Program-made: the position numbers and the translations under genes
Part shown: positions 25,224-33,776 of the stretch, piece after piece
How the letters are laid out: every line of letters begins with the position of its first letter
How positions within the stretch are numbered: position 1 is the stretch's first letter
Assembly (NCBI RefSeq): GCF_030386795.1
Contig: NZ_JANUQM010000009.1
Span: forward strand, 324,492 to 388,491
DNA from: Streptomyces sp. S.PNR 29
Lineage (GTDB): Bacteria; Actinomycetota; Actinomycetes; Streptomycetales; Streptomycetaceae
Direction: 5' to 3'
Length of the DNA stretch: 64,000 bases
The notes under the pieces: model-generated
What the model was told of the DNA's origin: nothing
The model's input: only the letters and a program-made list of their open reading frames with translations
Database searches by the model: none

Positions 25224-27506
25224 ATGCAACTCGCCGCGATCATCGTGTCGCTGGTACTGACCGTGGTCGGCGTCGCGCTGCTCGCACGCGCCATCGGCCA
25301 GTTCGTCCGGTACTTCAAACTGGGCCAGCCGGTGCCGGCCGGCAGCCGGACCGACAACCCCTACCAGCGCAGTGTGACGCTGGTACGGGAGTTCCTCGGC
25401 CACACCAGGATGAACCGGTGGGGCATCGTGGGCGTCGCCCACTGGTTCGTGGCCATCGGCTTCCTGACGCTGCCGCCGACCATCGTCACCGCCTACGGCC
25501 AGCTCTTCCAGGCCGACTGGACGCTCCCGGTGCTCGGCGGTTTCCTGCCGTACGAGCTGTACATCGAGTTCATCGCCGCGATGACGACGCTCGGCATCGC
25601 CACGCTGATGGTCATCCGCCTGCTGAACCTGCCCTCGCGGCCGGGCCGCAAGTCGCGGTTCGCGGGCTCGAAGATGGGCCAGGCGTACTTCGTCGAGTAC
25701 GTCATCCTCACCATCGGCCTCGCCATCTACGTGCTGCGCGGCCTGGAGGGCGCGCTGCACCACGTGGACCACTACGAGGCGGCGTACTTCGCCTCGTACC
25801 CGCTGGTCCTGGCGTTCAAGGGCCTGAGCGTCGCCGCGCTGCAGAACCTCGTCTACTTCTTCGCCATGATCAAGCTGGGCACGACCATGATCTGGATGAT
25901 CACGGTCTCGCTCAACACCAACATGGGCGTGGCCTGGCACCGCTTCCTCGCCTTCCCGAACATCTGGTTCAAGCGCAACGCGACGGGCGAGACGGCCCTC
26001 GGCGCCCTGCAGCCGATGACGAGCGGCGGCGAGCCGATCGACTTCACCGACCCCGGCGAGGACGACGTCTTCGGTGTCTCGCAGGTCGAGCAGTTCTCCT
26101 GGAAGGGCCTGCTGGACTTCTCCACCTGCACCGAGTGCGGTCGCTGCCAGTCGCAGTGCCCCGCCTGGAACACCGGCAAGCCGCTCTCCCCGAAGCTGCT
26201 GATCATGTCGCTGCGGGACCACGCCCACGCCAAGGCGCCGTACCTGCTGGCCGGCGGCGGCAAGACGATGGAGGGCGAGGAGAAGGCGAGCGAGGAGCAG
26301 CTCAAGGACGTGCCCGCGGCGGCTCTGGCGGAGGCCGAGCGGCCTCTGGTGGGGTCGGTGGAGGACAACGGCGTCATCGACCCGGACGTCCTGTGGTCCT
26401 GCACCACCTGCGGCGCCTGCGTCGAGCAGTGCCCGGTGGACATCGAGCACGTCGACCACATCGTCGACATGCGCCGCTACCAGGTCATGATCGAGTCGTC
26501 GTTCCCCTCCGAGGCGGGCACGATGCTCAAGAACCTGGAGAAGAAGGGCAACCCCTGGGGCCTGGCCAAGAAGCAGCGCCTGGAGTGGACCAAGGAGGTC
26601 GACTTCGAGGTCCCGGTCGTCGGCAAGGACATCGAGGACCTGTCCGAGGTCGAGTACCTGTACTGGGTCGGCTGCGCGGGCGCCCTGGAGGACCGCGCCA
26701 AGAAGACGACGAAGGCCTTCGCCGAGCTGCTGCACATCGCGGGCGTGAAGTTCGCGATCATGGGCGGCGACGAGAAGTGCACCGGTGACTCCGCCCGCCG
26801 CCTGGGCAACGAGCCCCTGTTCCAGGAGCTCGGCATGGAGAACGTCGCCGCGCTGAACATGGCCTTCGGCGAGGACGACGAGGACGAGTCGACCAAGAAG
26901 CCGAAGTCGGCGAAGAAGATCGTCGCCACCTGCCCGCACTGCCTCAACACCCTCGGCAACGAGTACCCGCAGCTCGGCGGCGACTACGAGGTCATCCACC
27001 ACACCCAGCTGCTCCAGCACCTGGTGGACGAGGGCAAGCTGATCCCGGTGACCCCGGTCGAGGGCATCATCACCTACCACGACCCGTGCTACCTGGGCCG
27101 CCACAACAAGATCTACACGCCCCCGCGGGAGATCATCGGCAAGGTCCCGGGCCTCAGGAACGAGGAGATGCACCGGCACAAGGAGCGCGGCTTCTGCTGC
27201 GGCGCCGGCGGTGCCCGGATGTGGATGGAGGAGCGGATCGGCAAGCGCATCAACAACGAGCGCGTCGACGAGGCCCTCTCCCTCAACCCCGACATCGTCT
27301 CGACGGCCTGCCCGTTCTGCCTGGTCATGCTGACCGACTCCGTGAACGGCAAGAAGAACGACGGCAAGGCCAAGGAGTCCATCCAGGTGGTGGACGTCGC
27401 CCAGCTGCTGCTCGACTCCGTCAAGACCCCGGTCCCGGACGACGACGAGCCCCCGGCGGGTTCGGCGGATTCCGAGAGCGAGCCGGAGCCGCAGCCGGTG
27501 AAGTAG
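25224..27506 (+). CDS. Membrane (Fe-S)-binding heterodisulfide-reductase-like protein
   Basis: The 760-residue protein fuses three parts. The N-terminal 270 residues form a six-helix membrane domain like respiratory nitrate reductase gamma. Two [4Fe-4S] ferredoxin motifs follow ('CTECGRCQSQCP' near 302 and 'CTTCGACVEQCP' near 393). The C-terminal half has two CCG domains ('WVGCAGALEDRAK', 'CPHCLNTLGNEYP', 'YHDPCYLGRHNKIY', 'GFCCGAGGARMW') typical of HdrB/GlpC-type non-cubane cluster binding. It likely takes electrons from a soluble donor to the membrane quinone pool. Actinobacteria carry it as a single gene. Start ATG 25224 follows GAGGAG. The tail is acidic Pro/Glu-rich. Confidence 0.9.
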   Translation: MQLAAIIVSLVLTVVGVALLARAIGQFVRYFKLGQPVPAGSRTDNPYQRSVTLVREFLGHTRMNRWGIVGVAHWFVAIGFLTLPPTIVTAYGQLFQADWTLPVLGGFLPYELYIEFIAAMTTLGIATLMVIRLLNLPSRPGRKSRFAGSKMGQAYFVEYVILTIGLAIYVLRGLEGALHHVDHYEAAYFASYPLVLAFKGLSVAALQNLVYFFAMIKLGTTMIWMITVSLNTNMGVAWHRFLAFPNIWFKRNATGETALGALQPMTSGGEPIDFTDPGEDDVFGVSQVEQFSWKGLLDFSTCTECGRCQSQCPAWNTGKPLSPKLLIMSLRDHAHAKAPYLLAGGGKTMEGEEKASEEQLKDVPAAALAEAERPLVGSVEDNGVIDPDVLWSCTTCGACVEQCPVDIEHVDHIVDMRRYQVMIESSFPSEAGTMLKNLEKKGNPWGLAKKQRLEWTKEVDFEVPVVGKDIEDLSEVEYLYWVGCAGALEDRAKKTTKAFAELLHIAGVKFAIMGGDEKCTGDSARRLGNEPLFQELGMENVAALNMAFGEDDEDESTKKPKSAKKIVATCPHCLNTLGNEYPQLGGDYEVIHHTQLLQHLVDEGKLIPVTPVEGIITYHDPCYLGRHNKIYTPPREIIGKVPGLRNEEMHRHKERGFCCGAGGARMWMEERIGKRINNERVDEALSLNPDIVSTACPFCLVMLTDSVNGKKNDGKAKESIQVVDVAQLLLDSVKTPVPDDDEPPAGSADSESEPEPQPVK

Positions 27507-27524
27507 CCGGTCGCCCCGCACCAC

Positions 27525-27562
27525 CGACGCCCCGTGCCCCCCCTTTCGGGCACGGGGCGTCG
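27525..27562. terminator. Stem-loop terminator between convergent genes
   Basis: CGACGCCCCGTGCCC and GGGCACGGGGCGTCG form a 15-bp stem around an 8-base loop, between the Fe-S gene and the tetR-type gene. Confidence 0.85.
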
Positions 27563-27617
27563 TCGTTCCCTCATCGGCCTTCCCCTCATCGGCCGCACCG
27601 GCCGGCGCCTCAGCCGC

Positions 27618-28196
27618 CTACTCCGCCCCCACGATGCGCTCGACCGCAGCCGTCACCAGCTGTTCGCGCTCCGCCTCCGGGTAGACGTCCGGCAGGGTGA
27701 GCTGCTCGACGATCAGCCAGTTCAGAGTGAGCACGAGCAGCTTGACGGCCGTGGCGTCGCCGGGAAGGCCGGAGGCCTCGTGGTAGGCGACGTTGGCGTC
27801 GACGTCGGCCCGGACCCGCTCGGTGAGGACCCTGCGCAGTTCCGGGCGACGGGTCGCCTCCAGACGCAGCTCCAGCAGCGCGAGGTAGCCGGTGCGGAAG
27901 GAGGCGACGCGGCCGACGACACCACGCATCAGCTCCACGTACGTCTCCCGGTCGCGGCCGGCCGCCTGCTGGCGGGCGATCTCGGCCTCGTCGGGCTGGA
28001 GGCGCTCGTAGACACGGGCGCCGGCCTGGGTGAGCAGGTCGTCGCGGCTGGCGAAGTAGTTGGACGCGGTGCCGACGGGTACGGCGGCCTCGGTGTCCAC
28101 CGCCCGGAACGTCAGGCCTCGTGCGCCCTCCCTGGCCAGCACCTCGATCGCAGCGTCGACCAGGGCCGCGCGCCGCTGTTCGTTCCGCCTCACCAT
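27618..28196 (-). CDS. TetR family transcriptional regulator
   Basis: The 192-residue protein starts at ATG 28196 (MVRRNEQRRAALVDAAIEVLAREG, with GGAG upstream); a GTG at 28205 is an alternative. The N-terminal HTH is clear ('LTFRAVDTEAAVPVGTASNYFASRDDLL'). The C-terminal ligand domain includes 'TGYLALLELRLEATRRPELR', the PaaR/TetR_C pattern. It is divergent from a RibD-type reductase gene with an inverted repeat between them, the usual layout for a local repressor. The effector is unknown. Confidence 0.9.
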   Translation of the reverse strand: MVRRNEQRRAALVDAAIEVLAREGARGLTFRAVDTEAAVPVGTASNYFASRDDLLTQAGARVYERLQPDEAEIARQQAAGRDRETYVELMRGVVGRVASFRTGYLALLELRLEATRRPELRRVLTERVRADVDANVAYHEASGLPGDATAVKLLVLTLNWLIVEQLTLPDVYPEAEREQLVTAAVERIVGAE

Positions 28197-28211
28197 TGAC
28201 ACCACTCCAGT

Positions 28212-28251
28212 CGTAGTACTAAGTTCAAACCACTTCAGCCAGAGTACTACG
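28212..28251. promoter_or_regulatory. Candidate TetR operator
   Basis: CGTAGTACT (28212-28220) and AGTACTACG (28243-28251) form a perfect 9-bp inverted repeat across the divergent promoter region of the TetR and reductase genes. Confidence 0.6.
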
Positions 28252-28267
28252 TACGGAGTAAAAAGAT

Positions 28268-28861
28268 ATGCGAAAGCTCGCGTACTACATCGCCGTCACC
28301 CTCGACGGCCGGATCGCCGGCCCGGACGGCGAGTACGACTTCTTCCCCGGGGGCGAGGAGCAGCAGGCCGCCGCCTACTCCTCCTGGATGAACGCGCTGT
28401 ACCCCGAGACCGTCCCGACCGCCTACCGCGCCGCCGTCGGCGTCGCCGACGCGCCCAACCGGCGCTTCGACACCGTCGTCATGGGCCTCGGCGCCTACCG
28501 CCCCGCCTTCGACCAGGGGATCACCAGTCCGTACGCGCACCTGCGCCAGTACGTGGTCTCCAGCACGCTCAAGCCCGACATCGACCCGGCCGTCACCGTC
28601 GTCCCGGCCGACCCGCTCACCCTCATCCGTGAACTCAAGGAGGAGGAGGGCTCCGGCTTGGACATCTGGCTCTGCGGCGGCGGCAAACTCGCGGGCACCC
28701 TGCTGCCCGAGATCGACGAATTACTGATCAAGAGCTACCCCGTGGTCGCCGGCGCCGGGATCCCCGCCTTCGACGGCACCTTCGACCCCACCGTCTTCGA
28801 TGTCGCCGAGCGCACCGCCTTCCCGAACGGTGTCACCTTCACCCGGCTCAGCCGCCGTTGA
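28268..28861 (+). CDS. Dihydrofolate reductase family (RibD C-terminal) protein
   Basis: The 197-residue protein begins MRKLAYYIAVTLDGRIAGPDG, the RibD-C/DHFR-like start. 'TVVMGLGAYRPAF' and 'LDIWLCGGGKLAGTLLPEIDELLI' match the NADPH-binding and core strands. The family includes pyrimidine reductases and uncharacterised DHFR-fold oxidoreductases. The adjacent TetR gene suggests induction by a small molecule. Folate reduction is not implied. Confidence 0.88.
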   Translation: MRKLAYYIAVTLDGRIAGPDGEYDFFPGGEEQQAAAYSSWMNALYPETVPTAYRAAVGVADAPNRRFDTVVMGLGAYRPAFDQGITSPYAHLRQYVVSSTLKPDIDPAVTVVPADPLTLIRELKEEEGSGLDIWLCGGGKLAGTLLPEIDELLIKSYPVVAGAGIPAFDGTFDPTVFDVAERTAFPNGVTFTRLSRR

Positions 28862-28996
28862 CCGTGCGTCAGGGCCACCGTACGTAACGTGTTGGTAACC
28901 GGAGAAATTATCCTCTTTCCCGGCTTTTCCGGTGGGTAGTGATGATGTGAGCGATCTGCGGTGGGGGCCGCAAGACGCTTCGACCCGGGGGGCCGC

Positions 28997-30190
28997 GTGA
29001 TTCTGTCGGGCTACAACATCAGCAACCATGTGATCGCCAAGGGAGGATTCGGCGAAGTACGCCTGGGCGTGCATCTGCGCACGGGAGAGAAGGTGGCGGC
29101 CAAACTGCTCCTCGGCCGCTGGAGGGAGCACCCGCACCACGCGGTGCACGAGGCCCGTTTCACCCGTGAGGGGAACATCCTCCACAAGCTGTCCGACCAT
29201 CCCCACATCGTGTCTGTGCTCGACATCGGCCTCATCGCTGAGAGGGGCGGTTTCGTGCCGGTGCTGATCATGGAGCTGTGCGAGGGCAGCAGCCTCGACC
29301 AGATCGTCAGGACCGCGGCGCCGCTGCCCTGGACGATGGTCGCCGACATCGGCCGACAGATCTCCGCAGCGCTGCACAGCGCACACACCGCCGCGGTCGT
29401 GCACCGCGACATCAAGCCGTCCAACGTCATGTTCGACCGGTCCAGCGGCCTCGTTAAGGTGCTGGACTTCGGAATCGCACGGTTCATGGAGGCGGCCGAC
29501 GCCGCCCTGACCCACCCGCCGACCGTGGTCACGACGACCAGCGTGCTTCCTCCTCTGACGAAGTGTTACGCGTCACCGGAACAACTGCGGTACGAAGACC
29601 TCGACGGACGCAGCGACCTCTTCTCCCTCGGCGCGGTGCTGTTCGAACTGCTGACGGGGCGGCTGGCGTACCGCAGTCACCGGCGGGACAGGCTGCCCGT
29701 CTTCCCCGACGGCGACGGCACGCCGGACGCACTGCGCGCCCTGGTGCACCAGCTGTTGGCTGTCGACCTCGACAAGCGCCCGCAGAGCGCCCACGAGGTG
29801 TACCGACGACTCACGGACATCCGCGTCTCGGCCGCCGAAGCCCGCATGCCGGAAGGACGGCCCCGACGTCCGCGTCTCCTCGCGCTGGAGGCGGAGTTCG
29901 CCGAGGTGATCGGGGTGGTCGAGCTCCGAGAAGGGCCGCTGCACGACGTGTGCCTTGAGCTGCGTGAGGGCCACGCGAAGGTGGCCAAGCGGGCCGGCGA
30001 CCCCCGAGCGACCGAGCTCGCGGAACTGGTGCGGCGGGACCGCGAACGCGTCCGTGCGGGCACCCGCCACGGGAGCCGCCTCCGGCACCGGCAGGACCGG
30101 GAGCAGGAGGCGCCCGAAGGACGGAGCCCTCACGCACCCACACCTGAGGAAATCGAGTTCTACGGACTGATTCCCCCACCGATGGTCTAG
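28997..30190 (+). CDS. Serine/threonine protein kinase, soluble
   Basis: A Hanks-type kinase of 397 residues if started at GTG 28997 (G-rich site upstream); a GTG at 28961 would add 12 residues. Catalytic features: glycine loop 'IAKGGFGEVRLG' near residue 12, 'VAAKLLLGRW' with the ATP-binding Lys, 'VVHRDIKPSNVMFD' catalytic loop, 'VLDFGIARFM' magnesium loop, and 'CYASPEQLRYEDLDGRSDLFSLG'. No transmembrane helix or PASTA/sensor domain follows; the last 120 residues are charged and Arg/Glu-rich. It is therefore a cytosolic kinase. Targets are unknown. Confidence 0.9.
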   Translation: MILSGYNISNHVIAKGGFGEVRLGVHLRTGEKVAAKLLLGRWREHPHHAVHEARFTREGNILHKLSDHPHIVSVLDIGLIAERGGFVPVLIMELCEGSSLDQIVRTAAPLPWTMVADIGRQISAALHSAHTAAVVHRDIKPSNVMFDRSSGLVKVLDFGIARFMEAADAALTHPPTVVTTTSVLPPLTKCYASPEQLRYEDLDGRSDLFSLGAVLFELLTGRLAYRSHRRDRLPVFPDGDGTPDALRALVHQLLAVDLDKRPQSAHEVYRRLTDIRVSAAEARMPEGRPRRPRLLALEAEFAEVIGVVELREGPLHDVCLELREGHAKVAKRAGDPRATELAELVRRDRERVRAGTRHGSRLRHRQDREQEAPEGRSPHAPTPEEIEFYGLIPPPMV

Positions 30191-30201
30191 AACAGAGGAC
30201 C

Positions 30202-30236
30202 GGCGCCCCCGTGGCCCTTCCGGCCACGGGGGCGCC
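30202..30236. terminator. 15-bp stem terminator
   Basis: GGCGCCCCCGTGGCC and GGCCACGGGGGCGCC pair around a 5-base loop between the kinase and the convergent monooxygenase gene. Confidence 0.85.
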
Positions 30237-30255
30237 GCCGTTTCCCGCCGCAGCC

Positions 30256-30582
30256 CTATGCGCCCTTCGGCCCCGCCTGCTGCACCACCTCGAAGGACCA
30301 CAGGGTGGAGCCCGAGGCCGCGGGCCTGGGCCGCTCCGCGCCCTCGCCGCCGCCCTGGTGTGCCGCCTTCATCGGGCCCTCCATCCAGGCCTGGAACGAC
30401 TCCTCGTCACGCCACCGCGTGTAGACCAGGTAGGTGTCGGTGCCCTCGACCGGGCGGAGGAGTTCGAACCACTCGAAGCCGTCGGAGTTCTCGACGGCGT
30501 GGGCCCGGGAGGCGAACCGCTGCTCAAGAACCTCCCGCTGCTCGGCGGGGACGGTCAGTACGTTGATCTTCACTACGCTCAT
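30256..30582 (-). CDS. Antibiotic biosynthesis monooxygenase (ABM) family protein
   Basis: From ATG 30582 (MSVVKINVLTVPAEQREVLEQRF) the 108-residue protein has the ABM ferredoxin-like fold: 'GFEWFELLRPVEGTDTYLVYTRWRDEESFQAWMEG' contains the conserved W and the helix near residue 65. Members are either cofactor-less monooxygenases or IsdG-like haem oxygenases. It appears to be a single-gene unit; the substrate is not deducible. Upstream codons in the same frame are non-conserved. Confidence 0.85.
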   Translation of the reverse strand: MSVVKINVLTVPAEQREVLEQRFASRAHAVENSDGFEWFELLRPVEGTDTYLVYTRWRDEESFQAWMEGPMKAAHQGGGEGAERPRPAASGSTLWSFEVVQQAGPKGA

Positions 30583-30730
30583 GGCCCCATCCTGCCCGGT
30601 GCCGCGCCGGGTCCGACCGGGACACCCCCCTCCACTCGCCCGTCGGCATGTGCCAGAACGCATCTGTCACCCCACCTCGAACACGTGCATCATTACTGAG
30701 TCGTTGTCATGGGTGCTGACGAGGTGAACG

Positions 30731-32008
30731 GTGCGCACGCGAAAAGTCCGGGCGGGAACGACGGCCGTCGGCTGCCTGCTGCTGCTCGCCGCGTGCGCGC
30801 AGGGGCCGGCCACGGAGCACCCGCCCGTGCAGGCCGCCAAGGCCCCGACCACCCTGCCCGTGCCGCGCGGAGACGGCAGCACGACCCCCGACGACTTCAA
30901 CGGCGACGGCCACCGCGACCTCGTCCTCAACGACCTCGTCAAGGCGCAGAGCCACGCCGACGACGCCGGCGTCGGCATCGTCTACGGCTCGGCGCGCGGA
31001 CCGGTGCCGGGCGCCCGGCAGCTGCTGAGCCCCGCCCGGAACGCGGCCCGGACGCAGGGACAGCCGCCCGCCGTCTTCGACGCGGAGGCGAGCTGCGACC
31101 TCGACGGCGACGGCTTCACCGACCTGGTCCTCACCACCGATCCGCCCTACGACGGCCAGGGGCGGCCGCCGGTCCCCCTGCAGCTCCTCTTCGGCTCACC
31201 GAACGGGCTGACCGGCCGGGCCGTCAAGCTGGTCGTCCCCGCCGCGGCCCGCCTCGGCAACGACTGGCCGGACCAGCCGGTGTGCGGGGACTTCGACGGC
31301 GACGGCGACGAGGACCTCGTGGTCCACGCCTCGGGCGGTCACCTCAGCTACCTGCGCGGCCCCTTCACCCGCAAGGGCGCCCCCCGCGCGGCCGGCGCCC
31401 CCGTCCCGGCGCCGGGCGAGGTTCCCACCGGCCCGGCGGCCGACGTCGACCGTGACGGATACGACGACCTGGTCGTCCGTACGACGCAGGGCACCGGCCC
31501 CTCGGCGGTGGTGCTCGGCGGCCCGGCGGGACCGACCCGTACCGGGACCGTCCTGCCGTCCGGTGCCGACGTGGCGCTCGGCGCCTTCGGCCGGGGCGCG
31601 GCACTGGACGCGGCCGTGGGCGCGATGGGCGGCACCGCCCTGCGCTACGACCTCCCCACCGCCGTACGCGGCTCCCTCGCCGCCCCCGGTTCGAAGCTCG
31701 ACGCCGCCGACCTCGACGGGGACGGCCGGAGCGAGCTGATCTCCAGCGGTTCCCGGCTGCGGGTGTTCCGGGGACGTGCGACGGGCCTGACGGCCGAGGG
31801 CGCGGTGACCGTCGAGCCGCCGGCCCAGGGCACCACGCGGCTGCTGGCCACCGGCGACTTCGACGGGGACGGCAGGGACGACCTGGCGGTGCGCACCTAC
31901 CGGGGCGAGACGAGGGACACGGTCGCCGTCTACCGCGGGGCGAAGAAGGGGCTGGTGGCGGCCGAGCCGGCGGTCACCTTCTCCACGTCGGAGTTCCTCG
32001 GCCGCTGA
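30731..32008 (+). CDS. FG-GAP/VCBS repeat lipoprotein
   Basis: The 425-residue protein starts at GTG 30731 behind GACGAGG. A lipobox 'LLLLAACAQG' predicts a lipidated cysteine near residue 22. About five FG-GAP blades follow, each with a calcium-type 'D.(N/D)GDG..D(L)V' loop ('DDFNGDGHRDLVL', 'CDLDGDGFTDLVL', 'GDFDGDGDEDLVV', 'ADLDGDGRSELIS', 'GDFDGDGRDDLAV'). Such beta-propellers bind calcium on the cell surface and act in adhesion or as scaffolds. It opens an array of four consecutive FG-GAP genes. Confidence 0.85.
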   Translation: MRTRKVRAGTTAVGCLLLLAACAQGPATEHPPVQAAKAPTTLPVPRGDGSTTPDDFNGDGHRDLVLNDLVKAQSHADDAGVGIVYGSARGPVPGARQLLSPARNAARTQGQPPAVFDAEASCDLDGDGFTDLVLTTDPPYDGQGRPPVPLQLLFGSPNGLTGRAVKLVVPAAARLGNDWPDQPVCGDFDGDGDEDLVVHASGGHLSYLRGPFTRKGAPRAAGAPVPAPGEVPTGPAADVDRDGYDDLVVRTTQGTGPSAVVLGGPAGPTRTGTVLPSGADVALGAFGRGAALDAAVGAMGGTALRYDLPTAVRGSLAAPGSKLDAADLDGDGRSELISSGSRLRVFRGRATGLTAEGAVTVEPPAQGTTRLLATGDFDGDGRDDLAVRTYRGETRDTVAVYRGAKKGLVAAEPAVTFSTSEFLGR

Positions 32009-32198
32009 ACGGTCACCTGCGCCTCAAGTCGCTCACGAATTTACCGAACTCACGTACAACCCTTACGCCTCGACGCAGGTCTCCTGATCGCCGACCGCCC
32101 CGTGAACCCACCGAGAACGCCCGGCGAACACGGACGCTCCGGCACCCCATCGACTGCGGATGCCAGCCAGGCATCCCCGCATGCCGCAGGAGAACTGC

Positions 32199-33677
32199 AT
32201 GCACAGACCCATGCGACTCGCCCTCGCGACGGCCGCCGCGGCCGCGCTGACGGGCGGTCTGCTCACCTTCTCGGCCGCGACGGCGACGGCCGCGGACTCC
32301 ACCCACGTCCCGCAGGCCGACTTCAACGGCGACGGCATCGGTGACGTGGCCTTCTCCGCCGCCGGCGCGTACGTGAACGGCAGGAAGGGCGCCGGCCAGC
32401 TGGTCGTCCTGTACGGCACCGCCACCGGCGTGTCCTCCGCCAAGCGGTCCGTGATCAGCCAGAACACCGCCGGGAGCCCGGGCACCGCCGAGGCCGGCGA
32501 CGCGTTCGGCGCCGAGACCGCCTACGCCGACTTCAACGGCGACGGTTACGACGACATCGCCGTCTCCGCCCCCTACGAGGACGTCGGCAGCGACACCGAC
32601 GGCGGCGGTCTCGCCGTCCTGTGGGGTTCGGCGCAGGGCATCACCGGCACCGGTGTCACCATCGCCGACCCGGCCCCCTCCCAGCACGACGCGTGGGGCA
32701 AGAACCTGGCCGCCGGCGACTTCGACGGCGACGGCACGGCGGACCTGGCCGTCGGCAACACCTCGAACATCATCTACGTCTACAAGGGCGGCCTCACCGC
32801 CTCCGGCACCGGGGTCAAGGGCCGCTACACCGTCAAGCCCGACATCAAGTCCGGCGGCACGGCCCGCGGCCCGCTCAACCTCACCGCGGGCGACGTCAAC
32901 GGTGACAAGCGCACCGACCTGGTGGTCGACGGCTACGAGACCGACACCGAGTACGGCTGGAACACCAACTACCTCGTCCCCGGCACCGACGGCGGCCTGT
33001 CCGCCGGCGACGCCCGGCCGCTCAAGGCGGGCGTCATCACCGGCATCGGCGACATCAACGGCGACGGCTACGGCGACATCGTCACCGGCATGTACTGGAA
33101 CAAGACCGACGACGACGGGATGTCCCTCCCCGACGCCTCGGACGGCGGCAAGGTCTGGGTCACCTACGGCGCCGCGGACGGCGTCGGCTCCACCATCGGC
33201 GTCACCCAGAACACCGGCAACGTCCCCGGCACCTCCGAGAAGAACGACTACTTCGGCTACGACCTGGACCTCGGGGACGTCAACGGCGACGGCTACCAGG
33301 ACGTCGTGGTGGGCGTGGCCGGCGAGAACATCGGCACCGCCACCGACACCGGCCAGGTCATCGTCCTGTACGGCTCGGCCTCCGGCCTGAACACGGCCTC
33401 CGGCGCCCAGGCCTTCGCACAGAGCACCCCGGGCGTCCCCGGCGAGGACGAGAAGTACGACATGCTCGGCGCCGACGTGAAGCTCGACGACGTCACCGGC
33501 GACGGCAAGGCGGACCTGCTGGCCGGCTCGTACGAGAACGACGGCAACGGCGCGGTGCTCTACCTGCCCTCCAACGGCACGAAGATCACCACCACCGGCT
33601 CCCGCACCGTCTCCCCGAGCACCTCGGGCGTCTCGACCACGGGCACCCCGGGCTTCGGCGCCAACTTCGCCGACTGA
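32199..33677 (+). CDS. Secreted FG-GAP repeat protein (array member 2)
   Basis: From ATG 32199 (AGGAGA upstream) the 492-residue protein has a signal peptide ending 'TATAAD' near residue 33, then at least six integrin-alpha-like FG-GAP repeats with DxDxDG loops ('DFNGDGIGDVAFS', 'DFNGDGYDDIAVS', 'DVNGDGYQDVVVG', 'DVTGDGKADLLAG'). 'GTPGFGANFAD' ends the protein. It is the closest relative of the next gene, with a shared repeat layout and the shared 'VPGT' linkers. Inferred role: surface binding or adhesin-like; no catalytic domain. Confidence 0.87.
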   Translation: MHRPMRLALATAAAAALTGGLLTFSAATATAADSTHVPQADFNGDGIGDVAFSAAGAYVNGRKGAGQLVVLYGTATGVSSAKRSVISQNTAGSPGTAEAGDAFGAETAYADFNGDGYDDIAVSAPYEDVGSDTDGGGLAVLWGSAQGITGTGVTIADPAPSQHDAWGKNLAAGDFDGDGTADLAVGNTSNIIYVYKGGLTASGTGVKGRYTVKPDIKSGGTARGPLNLTAGDVNGDKRTDLVVDGYETDTEYGWNTNYLVPGTDGGLSAGDARPLKAGVITGIGDINGDGYGDIVTGMYWNKTDDDGMSLPDASDGGKVWVTYGAADGVGSTIGVTQNTGNVPGTSEKNDYFGYDLDLGDVNGDGYQDVVVGVAGENIGTATDTGQVIVLYGSASGLNTASGAQAFAQSTPGVPGEDEKYDMLGADVKLDDVTGDGKADLLAGSYENDGNGAVLYLPSNGTKITTTGSRTVSPSTSGVSTTGTPGFGANFAD

Positions 33678-33776
33678 GCAGTCGTACCCGGCTGCACGAG
33701 CCGAATCCCGCCGCACATCCCTCCACGGCCGGGCCCCCGGGCCCGGCCCCGAAGCCCCTTTCTCCGGAGCCCCGCC